Origin: Bacteroidota bacterium
GTDB lineage: Bacteria; Bacteroidota; Rhodothermia; JANXDC01
DNA length: 64,000 nt
NCBI GenBank assembly: GCA_025998875.1
Contig: AP024675.1
Coordinates: 2,081,549-2,145,548 of the forward strand
Reading direction: 5' to 3'
How positions within the stretch are numbered: the stretch's first letter is position 1; each line of letters starts with the position of its first letter. The notes below the pieces were generated by a model. The model had not been told where the DNA came from, searched no databases, and was given only the letters and a program-made list of their open reading frames with translations. Positions 56,166 to 64,000 of the stretch are shown here, piece by piece. Position numbers and translations under genes: made by a program.

Positions 56166-57209
56166 TCAGGTATTATCGGGATCCAGCCCGAGTTTGCGTC
56201 GTTCAGCCTTGAGCATATCCGTGTGCAGAGGCAGATACCCGTCCCGGATGACCACCTCCTGCCCCTGCTTGCTGAGCACGAAGTTCAGAAACTCGCGCAC
56301 AAGAGGATCCATCTCCCCGTTCGGTTTGCGATTGATATAGATGTAGAGGGGACGCCAGAGAGAATAGCGACTGCTGTAGACATTCTCCGGGGTAGGAGCA
56401 AAACAGGGATCCCCCTCCTTGTTGGCCACTGAGACGGTCTTGACGCCGGAGGTGACAAATCCGATGCCGCTGTAGCCGATCCCATTGGGATCGACGGAGA
56501 CACCCTGCACCACAGAGGCCGAACCGGGCTGTTCTTTGACGTTGTCCTTAAAATCCCCCCCACCCAGAGCGTGGTCTTTGAAGAATCCGTAGGTGCCCGA
56601 GGCGGAGTTGCGCCCGTAGAGCGAGATGGGCCGATTGGCCCATTCCCCGCTCAACCCCAGATCGCCCCAGGTGCGGATGTCTTGGGGGTATCCAAGTAGG
56701 CGGGTTTTGGAAAAAATAGCGTCGATCTGGGGCAGGGTAAGACAGTCAATGGGGTTGTCTTTGTGCACGAACACGGCCAACCCGTCCAGGGCCACGGAAA
56801 CCTCCGTTGGGGGGTAGCCGAAGGCTTTTTCGAAGGCGTCTTGTTCACTGGCCTTCATAGGCCTTGACATGGGACCCAGCTGGGCAGTGCCCTGAATGAG
56901 GGCGGGCGGCGCCGTGGAGGATCCTTTCCCCTCCACCTCGATCTTCACGTTCGGATAGTATTTCCTGAACTCCTCCGCCCACAGGGCCATGAGGTTATTC
57001 ATCGTATCCGAACCGATACTGCTCAGCGTGCCCGCCACACCGGCTTTGGGCCGATACTCCGGAAGGTCCGGATCCACGCTGATTGCATACAATCCCCCCA
57101 AGGCCGCCTCTGTGGTGTCCACGAAGGCGGAGATATCCGCCTGGGTACGATCGGATCCCCCCTTGCAGGCAGCCAAGAGCAGGAGGCAAAGCCAGCTATA
57201 TCGGCGCAT
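56166..57209 (-). CDS. pstS: Phosphate-binding lipoprotein PstS
   Basis: A 347-residue periplasmic binding protein with lipobox LLLLAACKGG (Cys 15). Family motifs: GTLSSIGSDTMNNLMALWAE, YPNVKIEVEGKGSSTAPPAL, IQGTAQLGPMSRPMKASE, and YGRNSASGTYGFFKDHALGG, which binds phosphate. First gene of the leftward pst operon, divergent from pstB with Pho-box-like repeats between. Confidence 0.95.
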   Translation of the reverse strand: MRRYSWLCLLLLAACKGGSDRTQADISAFVDTTEAALGGLYAISVDPDLPEYRPKAGVAGTLSSIGSDTMNNLMALWAEEFRKYYPNVKIEVEGKGSSTAPPALIQGTAQLGPMSRPMKASEQDAFEKAFGYPPTEVSVALDGLAVFVHKDNPIDCLTLPQIDAIFSKTRLLGYPQDIRTWGDLGLSGEWANRPISLYGRNSASGTYGFFKDHALGGGDFKDNVKEQPGSASVVQGVSVDPNGIGYSGIGFVTSGVKTVSVANKEGDPCFAPTPENVYSSRYSLWRPLYIYINRKPNGEMDPLVREFLNFVLSKQGQEVVIRDGYLPLHTDMLKAERRKLGLDPDNT

Positions 57210-57267
57210 ACGACGTTCTCCTTCGTAAAAGCACCACGCAAAGCTACGCAGATCCAGGTCATCTCTG

Positions 57268-57286
57268 TGTTAAGAGAACGTTAACA
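57268..57286. promoter_or_regulatory. Probable Pho box upstream of pstS
   Basis: On the minus strand TTAACG and TTAACA repeat with an 11-bp period, matching the TTNACA-N5-TTNACA pattern of PhoP-type boxes. On the plus strand it reads TGTTAAGAGAACGTTAACA. It lies about 60 bases before the pstS start. Confidence 0.6.
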
Positions 57287-57292
57287 GACGTC

Positions 57293-57312
57293 GGGCTCTT
57301 TTTTCTGAGCCC
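57293..57312. repeat. Inverted repeat in the pst intergenic region
   Basis: GGGCTC (57293-57298) and GAGCCC (57307-57312) with a T-rich loop, lying between the two 11-bp-period repeat pairs. It may insulate the two divergent promoters; no clear role. Confidence 0.5.
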
Positions 57313-57325
57313 CCGGGAGCCGAAT

Positions 57326-57347
57326 TTTGTAAGGTATTTGTAAGGTA
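57326..57347. promoter_or_regulatory. Perfect 11-bp tandem repeat, probable Pho box of pstB
   Basis: TTTGTAAGGTA occurs twice without a gap (57326, 57337). PhoB/PhoP sites are 11-bp direct repeats, and the minus strand gives CCTTACAAAT twice, similar in core to the TTAACA pair at 57268. It lies 18 bases before the pstB start. Confidence 0.6.
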
Positions 57348-57364
57348 TCCGGAAACAGGATCGT

Positions 57365-58186
57365 ATGGGCTTCTCCCTGTCCAGGCCCGAGGTGTCGGGC
57401 GGAAGCGCAAGCCAGAAGGACTTCGGCATGTATCCGGTGAAGTTGCGCACGGAATCCGTCAGCTTCTGGTATGGATCTAATCAGGCGCTCAAGAACATCA
57501 CCATGGCCATTCCGGCCAACCAGGTGACCGCGCTGATCGGGCCTTCCGGATGCGGCAAGTCGACGTATTTACGCCTCTTCAACCGCATGAATGATCTCAT
57601 CGAAGGTGTGCGCATTACGGGCCGTGTGCTGCTTGATGAGCAGGATATCTACGCCCGCCATGTGGACGTAGTCCAGTTGCGCAAGCGGGTAGGCATGGTC
57701 TTTCAGAAGCCCAACCCGTTTCCGAAATCCGTCTATGATAATGTGGCCTATGGACCCCGGATCAACGGGGTGCGCAATCGGGCCGAGCTGGATCATATCG
57801 TCGAGGAAGCCCTCCGACAGGCAGCCCTCTGGGAGGAGGTCAAAGATCGCCTCCACGTGAACGCGCTGGAGCTTTCCGGGGGACAGCAACAGCGGCTCTG
57901 CATCGCCCGCACGCTGGCGGTCAAGCCAGAGGTGATCCTGATGGACGAGCCCACAAGCGCGCTGGATCCCATCTCTACAGCCAGAATCGAAGAGCTTATC
58001 GTGGAGCTCAAATCCCACTATACCGTGGTGATCGTCACGCACAATATGCAGCAGGCGGCGCGGATTTCCGATTACACGGCCTTTTTTTATCTCGGCGAGC
58101 TCATCGAGTTTGGTGCCACAGAGCAGATCTTCACCGCGCCCATGCGCGAAGAGACGGAGAAATACATTACCGGGCGTTTTGGATGA
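57365..58186 (+). CDS. pstB: Phosphate ABC transporter ATPase
   Basis: A 273-residue ATPase: Walker [22 protein letters not shown]-loop [20 protein letters not shown], signature [15 protein letters not shown], Walker [15 protein letters not shown] and the H-loop [20 protein letters not shown]. All are diagnostic of PstB. Its operon (pstB-phoU-dtxR-like) is read away from pstS-pstC-pstA. Confidence 0.97.
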   Translation: MGFSLSRPEVSGGSASQKDFGMYPVKLRTESVSFWYGSNQALKNITMAIPANQVTALIGPSGCGKSTYLRLFNRMNDLIEGVRITGRVLLDEQDIYARHVDVVQLRKRVGMVFQKPNPFPKSVYDNVAYGPRINGVRNRAELDHIVEEALRQAALWEEVKDRLHVNALELSGGQQQRLCIARTLAVKPEVILMDEPTSALDPISTARIEELIVELKSHYTVVIVTHNMQQAARISDYTAFFYLGELIEFGATEQIFTAPMREETEKYITGRFG

Positions 58187-58243
58187 CGGGCTTGCTCTCC
58201 CCTGCCCTGGAGGCTATTTTGCAACCCCATAGAGGATCGTCCT

Positions 58244-58936
58244 ATGTACCGGCATTTCGAGCGTGAGCTGGAGTTGCTCAAGCGTGAGCTCATCCGCATG
58301 GGCTCCCTGGTGGAGGAACAGATCGCCCACAGCCTCGAAGCCCTGGAGCGGGACGATGACGCGCTGGCCGGGCGTGTAAAAGAGACCGATATCGAGGTCG
58401 ACGCCATGGAGATCGCCATCGACAAGCGTATCGAGCGGCTGTTGGCGCTCAACCAGCCCGTGGCGGTCGACCTGCGTCTGCTGATTGCGGCCTTGAAGAT
58501 GAACAACGATCTGGAGCGCATGGGGGACCAGGCGCGCAATATCGCCGAACACGTCATCCAGATCCAGGGCGTACCTGGTGAGCTCATCAACCGCATGCAG
58601 ATCCGCCAGATGGCCGACCTGGCCTCCCGCATGGTGCGCGATAGCCTGAATGCCTTCATCTACCAGGACGTCTCGCTGGCTTACGGAGTCCTGGAACAGG
58701 ACGACATGGTGGACCAGCTACACCAGCAAGCATACCGAATCGGCGCGGCTTATATGCGCGAGAAGCCGGAGGACATCGAAAACTGCCTGCACATGCTGTC
58801 GGTGGCCAAAAACCTGGAGCGTATCGCCGATCTGGCCACGAACATCGCCGAAGACGTGGTCTTTCTGGTCGAAGCGCGGATCATCAAGCATCAGGGCCGC
58901 CTGGAGAGCCGGCCTGACTCCGGTCATGGGAATTGA
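58244..58936 (+). CDS. phoU: Phosphate-specific transport regulator
   Basis: A 230-residue PhoU with two helical repeats: LELLKRELIRMGSLVEEQIA, then ALEVDDDALA-like and VKETDIEVDAMEIAIDKRIE; second repeat KPEDIENCLHMLSVAKNLER with IADLATNIAEDVVFLVEARI. PhoU links Pst flux to the PhoR kinase. It lies 57 bases after pstB and overlaps the next gene by 11 bases. Confidence 0.96.
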   Translation: MYRHFERELELLKRELIRMGSLVEEQIAHSLEALERDDDALAGRVKETDIEVDAMEIAIDKRIERLLALNQPVAVDLRLLIAALKMNNDLERMGDQARNIAEHVIQIQGVPGELINRMQIRQMADLASRMVRDSLNAFIYQDVSLAYGVLEQDDMVDQLHQQAYRIGAAYMREKPEDIENCLHMLSVAKNLERIADLATNIAEDVVFLVEARIIKHQGRLESRPDSGHGN

Positions 58937-59588
58937 CCCCAAGCTGCTGGAAGACTACCTCAAGACCATATACGCCCTGGAAGAACAGGGTGAGCGCCCC
59001 ACCACAAGCCGCCTGGCGGAGCTGATGGGCGTCAGCCCCGCCTCGGTCACGGATGTAATGAAGCGCATGGCTCAGGAAGAGTACGTCGATTACGTGCGCT
59101 ATCAGGGGGTTACGCTCACCCCCGCGGGCCGCCAGCGGGCGCTTCGGGTCGTGCGTCGACACCGGCTATGGGAGCTGTTCCTGGCCGAGGTGTTGGGCTT
59201 CAGCTGGGACCAGGTGCATGAGATTGCCGATCAGCTGGAGCACATCGAATCCCCGCTGCTCGAAGAGCGGCTGGATGCCTTTCTTGGCCATCCTAAAGTG
59301 GACCCGCACGGCCACCCCATCCCCGATGCATCTGGCCGTATCGAGCCTATCGAGGCCATAGCGCTTGCCGACCTACCCCCCTCCGGGGAGGCCCGTATTG
59401 TCGGGGTCTCCGATACGCATCCCGAATTCCTGCGCTATCTGTCCAGGATCGGCCTCAAACCCGGGGTGCGTGTGGGGGTCCTGGAGCGCTTTCATTTCGA
59501 CGGTTCCGTGCAGATCCGGGTGGGTAAGGAGGAGCGGCTGCTCAGCCCATATGCCGCCCAGAATATTCTCGTCGTTCCCCTGCAGTAG
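58926..59588 (+). CDS. DtxR/MntR-family metal-dependent regulator with FeoA domain
   Basis: A 220-residue regulator: N-terminal winged helix (LLEDYLKTIYALEEQGERPT, SRLAELMGVSPASVTDVMKR), dimerisation helices with metal ligands (RRHRLWELFLAEVLGFSWDQ, HEIADQLEHIESPLLEERLD) and C-terminal SH3/FeoA domain (YLSRIGLKPGVRVGVLERFH). It would repress metal-uptake genes in the presence of Mn or Fe. A start at 58926 inside phoU couples it to the phosphate operon, an unusual link. Its stop abuts the ackA stop on the other strand without a gap. Confidence 0.93.
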   Translation: MGIDPKLLEDYLKTIYALEEQGERPTTSRLAELMGVSPASVTDVMKRMAQEEYVDYVRYQGVTLTPAGRQRALRVVRRHRLWELFLAEVLGFSWDQVHEIADQLEHIESPLLEERLDAFLGHPKVDPHGHPIPDASGRIEPIEAIALADLPPSGEARIVGVSDTHPEFLRYLSRIGLKPGVRVGVLERFHFDGSVQIRVGKEERLLSPYAAQNILVVPLQ

Positions 59589-60806
59589 CTATACCCACGG
59601 ACTGCTCCGGGCAGCAAGGGCAATGCGTTCCGTATCCAGCGCAATGACGAGTTCTTCCTGAGTAGGGATTACCCATAGCTGGACCGCTGAATGATCCGCA
59701 GAGATGCATCCCTCCTGCCCCACAATGCGCTGGTTTCGCTCCGCATCCAGTATAATTCCTAGCCCTTCCAGCCCGAAAACGGACCGAGCGCGTATGTAGG
59801 GGCTATTCTCCCCTACTCCGGCGGTAAAGATGATCGCATCCAGCCCGCCAAGTACGGCCATGAAGGCGCCGATATAAAAGCGGATCCGATAGGTATATAC
59901 GTCCAGCGCCTGCTGGGCGCGCACATCGCCCTGCTCCGCCTGTTCAAGGAGATCACGCATGTCCGAAGCATATCCGGAAAGACCCAGCAGGCCACTGTAG
60001 CGGTACAAAAGCGCGTGCACCTCCCCGAGCGTGAGCTCTTCTTTTTCCACCAGATAGAAAATCACTGATGGGTCGATATCCCCGGATCGTGTGCCCATAA
60101 CGAGTCCGCTCAGCGGAGTAAAGCCCATCGAGGTATCCACGGAATAACCGTCCCGTATGGCCGCCGCGCTGGCCCCATTGCCCAGGTGCAGGGTGATGAG
60201 CCGGCTGCCCTCCCGCGGCCGTCCGGTGAGCTCGTAGTAGCGCCGGGAGACGTAGTAATGACTTGGCCCATGAAAGCCGTATTTACGAATGCGGTAGCGC
60301 CTGTAGAGCCGGTTGGGAATGGCGTACAGATAGGCCTCAGGAGGTAGGGTCTGGTGAAAGGCGGTATCAAAAACGGCTACGTGCGGCACATCGGGCAACA
60401 GGGCCTGAGCGGCTTCGATCCCTTTCAGATTGGCCGGATTATGTAGCGGAGCCAAATCGAAAGCGTCTCGTATGGCCTCCTTGACCGCCTGTGTCAGCAG
60501 TACGCTACCGGAAAACGTTTCTCCCCCATGCACTACCCGATGGCCCACGGCTTCTATCTGCAGGGGGACGGGCCAGGGTTCTGGAGGGGAAACAAGCAGG
60601 CGCAGTACCTGTTCGATAGCCGCGCTGTGATGGGGTATCTCTAGGACCATGCGCTCTGGAGGCCTGCCCATCGCCTCCCAGTTCAGGATGGAGGATACAG
60701 CCCCGATGCGCTCTACAAGGCCTCGGATGAGCCAGCGACGCTGGCGGGTTTCGATCACAGTAAAACGCACAGAACTCGATCCACAGTTGAGCACAAGCAC
60801 CTGCAT
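59589..60806 (-). CDS. ackA: Acetate kinase
   Basis: A 405-residue acetate kinase: MQVLVLNCGSSSVRFTVIET, VGHRVVHGGETFSGSVLLTQ, VAVFDTAFHQTLPPEAYLYA, RKYGFHGPSHYYVSRR, ITLHLGNGASAAAIRDGYSV, DTSMGFTPLSGLVMGTRSGD and IIFTAGVGENSPYIR. It makes ATP from acetyl phosphate with Pta (39.1 kb). It follows the large outer-membrane-like gene by 12 bases and is probably co-transcribed with it. Confidence 0.97.
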   Translation of the reverse strand: MQVLVLNCGSSSVRFTVIETRQRRWLIRGLVERIGAVSSILNWEAMGRPPERMVLEIPHHSAAIEQVLRLLVSPPEPWPVPLQIEAVGHRVVHGGETFSGSVLLTQAVKEAIRDAFDLAPLHNPANLKGIEAAQALLPDVPHVAVFDTAFHQTLPPEAYLYAIPNRLYRRYRIRKYGFHGPSHYYVSRRYYELTGRPREGSRLITLHLGNGASAAAIRDGYSVDTSMGFTPLSGLVMGTRSGDIDPSVIFYLVEKEELTLGEVHALLYRYSGLLGLSGYASDMRDLLEQAEQGDVRAQQALDVYTYRIRFYIGAFMAVLGGLDAIIFTAGVGENSPYIRARSVFGLEGLGIILDAERNQRIVGQEGCISADHSAVQLWVIPTQEELVIALDTERIALAARSSPWV

Positions 60807-60818
60807 GGTTTCCCCTCC

Positions 60819-63800
60819 TCAAAAACTCATACGCAGTTGCAGCTGGGCCCAGGTGCGCGGGGAAAGGCCGGGGCTTGCCTGGCCGCTGTATTCGGCCCAC
60901 ACCTCCAACCCTCTGGGCAGGCGCCAGGAGAGACGCCCGCTCCAGCGCACGTTCCATCCAGGCGAGAAGCCATCGGTGAGAAGAAAGGCCGCCCACCCAT
61001 ACCGGTTATGTTGCCCTACAAGATGGCGCACCTGTGTCTCCACAGCCAGCCAGAACGTATGCCCCCGGAGGGGACGCTCCAGGCGTCCATCCAGACCCCG
61101 AATCTGTACGTGAACCCCTGTGGAGCGGTCCTGCCGATGCGTTAAGACCACCAGCCCTTGCGCGTACTGCATCGGACGCACCTGGGCCATCGCCCCCAGC
61201 TGGAGGGTCAACTGGCGCAGGGCCACGTTGCGGCCAGGAAGCAGGGCGATGTACTGCTTCTCCTCAGCGTAGCCCATCTCCCCGATCCCATACCATCGTC
61301 CGATCAGGGGAAAACGACCCGACAGGGAGAGGCGATCTCGTTGCTGTTGCTCTTCCCCGAGTGCGCGCTGCTCGCGAGCCCGACTTCGTTCATGTTCCAG
61401 CGTGAGCCGGCGATCCGGATCCAAGGGAGCCAGCTCCAGGGTATGGCGCACCCCCCAGCGGTAGTTTGGGCTCATTCCGGATGTGCCTTTTAGCCCTCTG
61501 CCCTGCAGGGCGCCAGTGTATTGCCAGCGGGATCGAGGATCAAGCCAGCGCCAGGAAAGGGTAGCCCGGCCCTCGAATCCAATCAAGACCCGATCAGAGG
61601 GCACGCGAAGTCGGATATATCGCCCCTCTCCGGGCAGCGCAGCCGGACGGAACTCGTCCAGCTGGGGATGGCCATCTCCGTTGTGATCTTCCCAGACGTA
61701 CTGGCCCAGCTCCGGCCCCACAGGCAGGAAAATTTCCTCAGTAAGCGGCTCCTGCGTACGCCCCACAGACCAGCGCAGGCGTACTTCCCGATCGGGGCTG
61801 GCCGGGGAGAAAAGCCAGACCGCTTGCCCCTCCGAGGCGAACACGCTCCTTTCCCCTCCGGTGGGCGTCCAACTTCTCAGGTAGCCGGCATGCATTTCAC
61901 CCCATCCCCGACTACGGCGCCAGCGCAAATCGGCAAGCCGGATGTAAAGCTCCGCTCGCTCCCGTCGCCATCCCCTGCGTGACCATACGGAGAGATGTCC
62001 AGTAGAGGGTTTTTCAAGCAGACGGCCCTCTATGGACAGCCGCAGGGGTTCTTCCCTGAGGGGAATGGCCACCCAGAGCTCTCCCTCTCCCACCCGATAG
62101 GCGCGGGCGCCCTGATGGCCTTCCAGGTGCAACCGAGCCCCAACCCCCCAATCGGATGGCAGGGTCTTTTTCCCCTCCAGAAGCGCCCATCCGCCACGGG
62201 ATCGTTGATTCTGAATCCGATCCGACCCGTAGCTCCAGCCGACCAAGCCACCCAGACCCTGCCCGATGCGACTCTGCATCTCCAAGCGCAGGGCTTCAAA
62301 CCCTGCCGCGTTGCGTATGGCCGCCACTTCCCATCGTCCCCTGGCCGGATCCTCCGCATGCCAGTTCACCCGCAGCTGTCCGAGGGCACCCGGACGGAAG
62401 AGGCCGCTCGATCGAAGCAGGCTATCTCCGGACCAAGGATCCCAGACGTTCCAGTATCGTCCCCAGTCCGGGGGCAGGGCTTCTTCGGCAAAGACCAGTT
62501 CCGGAAGGCTGTAGGAAAGCTCTATTGAACCCCGCCCGGACAGAAAGGCCATACTGTTCGCATAGCGCAGGCCAAAGGCGGGATCTATGAAACCGGGGCG
62601 CGGCAACAAACCCTCCAGGTACAGTCTCCCCCACCGGGCCAGGGGGAACTCCAGAAATCCCCGATAGCGCTCCCCTTTCGGCAGGGGCAGGGCGACCTCA
62701 TAGCGACCCCGCCCAGGGCCTACCCATTGATAGGCGATGCCTCCCACTCCGATAGGGAATCGCTCGTAGGCTCCCTTGCCAGGACCCACGTAGCGAAATC
62801 GCACGTTCCAGACCGTATCGCGCGCTTCTCCCCTCCACAGACGCCAGAACACAAAGGGCTGGCCTTCCCAGAGCGTATCGGCACGTACGTAGAAGATTCC
62901 TCCTTGCCGGGGTCCCGTCCAGGGGGAGGCGGGCTGCAGATCCGCTCCTGAAGCGGGCTGATCTGCCTCCCGCAACCAGCCCATCCGAAAGCCCCCGTTT
63001 TCCCTGCCCAGGCGCACTTCTCCGGCCCAGATGGATCGCTGTGTGGCCTCGGAGACATACTCGAAAGTCACCTCCACGCGCGTATCCCGGCGCGGCAGGC
63101 GAGATGCACTGAAGAACAACTCCCCCGTAGCGTAATCCAGCCGATAATCCACCTCCCTTTCCAGCAGTACTCCGTTCCAGTAGACGCGCTCCGATCCGGC
63201 CACGATCCATATCAGGCTCTCTCCGAGGGCTCCACGCAGCCGGTACGGCCCCAGCACCCCTTCCTGAAGCTCGAGAACCTCCCTCTGAAAGCGCCCCCTT
63301 TCTCTGCCTGCAAGCATCCGCAGACCCCACAGAGAATCCCGGTAGGTGGCCTCCAGCCCCTCCAAACGACGCCTTCGGTTGTAAAGGGGCAGGGCCATCT
63401 GGCCTTCCAGATTGCCCAGAGCGAGCCGAAAGCGCTCCCCGAATACCTCCAATCGGGCTCGTTCGAATTCCGCAAGCGGACGAGTACTGCCCTCCAGAAA
63501 CAGAGGGACGCTCTGATCCGAAAGCAGGCCCCGCACCCGCACCCCCTCGGTGAGCTCACCCTCCAGTTCGATCTCCAGCGCGGAACTCAGGGTCGGGTCC
63601 CCTCCGGAGCCCAGGAGCACCCCCCGACGCAGGCTACCGCGCAGTTCAAGTCCTGTTTTTCCTTCCCCCGGAGGCCTCAACAGGGCCCCGGACTCCCAGA
63701 GGCTATCGAGAGCCAGTTGCAGACTGTCCGGCAACAGCAAAACAGTGCGTACCGTATCCCGCTGGCCCCAGACCAGCAGGGGGAGCCCCAGCAGAAAAAG

Positions 63801-63839
63801 CCCAAGCAGGCTACTGCGAACAGGCCTGCCGGAACGCAT
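60819..63839 (-). CDS. Large outer-membrane-like protein of unknown function
   Basis: A 1006-residue protein with signal peptide (SSLLGLFLLGLPLLVWGQRD). The body is a long series of amphipathic strands with many aromatic, Arg and Glu residues (ERFRLALGNLEGQMALPLYN, YWNGVLLEREVDYRLDYATG, GWNVRWSGRLSWRLPRGLEV) and the last residues (LQLRMSF) fit an outer-membrane barrel end. One short motif, YVWEDHNGDGHPQLDEFRPA, looks like a calcium-binding DxNxDG loop. No known family is recognised; similar large proteins are common in Bacteroidota surfaces. ATG 63839 is preferred over TTG 63860. Confidence 0.8.
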   Translation of the reverse strand: MRSGRPVRSSLLGLFLLGLPLLVWGQRDTVRTVLLLPDSLQLALDSLWESGALLRPPGEGKTGLELRGSLRRGVLLGSGGDPTLSSALEIELEGELTEGVRVRGLLSDQSVPLFLEGSTRPLAEFERARLEVFGERFRLALGNLEGQMALPLYNRRRRLEGLEATYRDSLWGLRMLAGRERGRFQREVLELQEGVLGPYRLRGALGESLIWIVAGSERVYWNGVLLEREVDYRLDYATGELFFSASRLPRRDTRVEVTFEYVSEATQRSIWAGEVRLGRENGGFRMGWLREADQPASGADLQPASPWTGPRQGGIFYVRADTLWEGQPFVFWRLWRGEARDTVWNVRFRYVGPGKGAYERFPIGVGGIAYQWVGPGRGRYEVALPLPKGERYRGFLEFPLARWGRLYLEGLLPRPGFIDPAFGLRYANSMAFLSGRGSIELSYSLPELVFAEEALPPDWGRYWNVWDPWSGDSLLRSSGLFRPGALGQLRVNWHAEDPARGRWEVAAIRNAAGFEALRLEMQSRIGQGLGGLVGWSYGSDRIQNQRSRGGWALLEGKKTLPSDWGVGARLHLEGHQGARAYRVGEGELWVAIPLREEPLRLSIEGRLLEKPSTGHLSVWSRRGWRRERAELYIRLADLRWRRSRGWGEMHAGYLRSWTPTGGERSVFASEGQAVWLFSPASPDREVRLRWSVGRTQEPLTEEIFLPVGPELGQYVWEDHNGDGHPQLDEFRPAALPGEGRYIRLRVPSDRVLIGFEGRATLSWRWLDPRSRWQYTGALQGRGLKGTSGMSPNYRWGVRHTLELAPLDPDRRLTLEHERSRAREQRALGEEQQQRDRLSLSGRFPLIGRWYGIGEMGYAEEKQYIALLPGRNVALRQLTLQLGAMAQVRPMQYAQGLVVLTHRQDRSTGVHVQIRGLDGRLERPLRGHTFWLAVETQVRHLVGQHNRYGWAAFLLTDGFSPGWNVRWSGRLSWRLPRGLEVWAEYSGQASPGLSPRTWAQLQLRMSF

Positions 63840-64000
63840 ACAGCCTCTCACCGGCGGCAATCAGCACCGTCCCATCGGGCCACGCTACCAGAATCCGTCC
63901 GGGTATGCGCGCTATCTCCCGGGAGCCGGAAAAGGAAAGGCAACCAGACCAGTTTCGAGCAACCAGAAGCAATCCCGTTGGAAGCATGCGAATGCGCTCC
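63811..64000 (-). CDS. C-terminal end of an unknown protein (partial)
   Basis: The frame is open from the right edge to a TAG at 63811-63813 and reads ARIPGRILVAWPDGTVLIAA then GERLYAFRQACSQ, a pattern of short strands as at the end of a propeller or barrel domain. It overlaps the start of the large outer-membrane-like gene by 29 bases, as coupled genes do in this genome. Family unknown. Confidence 0.5.
   Translation of the reverse strand, partial: ERIRMLPTGLLLVARNWSGCLSFSGSREIARIPGRILVAWPDGTVLIAAGERLYAFRQACSQ

Overview
The window reads as about 64 kb of a GC-rich genome from the Bacteroidota/Rhodothermota side of the tree, most likely a Rhodothermia-like, pigmented, probably thermophilic bacterium. 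The clues are a PorV/PorQ-type outer-membrane protein next to a C-terminal sorting-domain fragment, a GldE-like CBS protein, a possible DUF6913-like protein, a salinixanthin-type carotenoid gene set, and many short overlaps between genes. The species assignment is inference. No rRNA is present; one tRNA-Arg is.

Layout. 1-6.2 kb: end of a sorted/secreted protein, PorV-like protein, intrinsic terminator, RodZ-like HTH protein overlapping ligA, a small hypothetical, and a convergent CBS-domain membrane protein. 6.28-8.86 kb: a very small CRISPR locus (three regular 30-bp repeats, two 36-bp spacers) plus a fourth repeat 2.4 kb away. The 2.39 kb between them holds broken, less GC-rich minus-strand genes of unknown family. 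9.4-17.8 kb: a type I restriction-modification operon (hsdM, AlbA_2/Schlafen-type ATPase gene, a multiply frameshifted hsdS, a RAYT transposase with a REP palindrome inside it, hsdR, YgjP-like metallopeptidase). 17.85-18.0 kb: a decayed copy of the 5' end of cas3.

18.0-30.5 kb: a light-response island. A leftward operon starts with a CarH/LitR-type B12 photoreceptor-repressor and continues with crtB, a predicted 16-residue peptide, an SRPBCC protein, cruF, crtYc, crtYd, crtD-like, crtI and an acyltransferase. A divergent rightward operon carries a DUF523/DUF1722 protein, a membrane protein, a CrtO-type ketolase, DNA photolyase and a second SRPBCC protein. Three 9-bp direct repeats between them look like the CarH operator. 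Together the genes fit the route phytoene, lycopene, gamma-carotene, 1'-hydroxylated and 3',4'-desaturated gamma-carotene, 4-keto product, acylated glycoside; the glycosyltransferase is not here. 30.7-35.6 kb: cas3-cas4-cas1-cas2-cas6 without cas8, cas7 or cas5, followed by a strong hairpin and tRNA-Arg.

35.9-64 kb is mostly housekeeping: MaoC hydratase, M14 peptidase, pta, nitrilase-family amidase, purC with an upstream ThiD-like gene, an EamA transporter, fructose-1,6-bisphosphatase, a c-type cytochrome lipoprotein, isoaspartyl peptidase, AtuA-like protein, two ABC exporters flanking rnz, the divergent pst locus (pstS-pstC-pstA and pstB-phoU-dtxR) with likely Pho boxes between, ackA, and a large unknown outer-membrane-like protein.

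The points most worth following are the gene cargo sitting exactly between CRISPR repeats, the direct repeat of the cas3 5' end bracketing the carotenoid island, the missing Cascade genes, and the rearranged RM operon. Frameshifts cluster only in the 6.3-8.7 kb and 12.5-13.1 kb stretches, so local sequence or assembly errors must be ruled out before biology is inferred from them.
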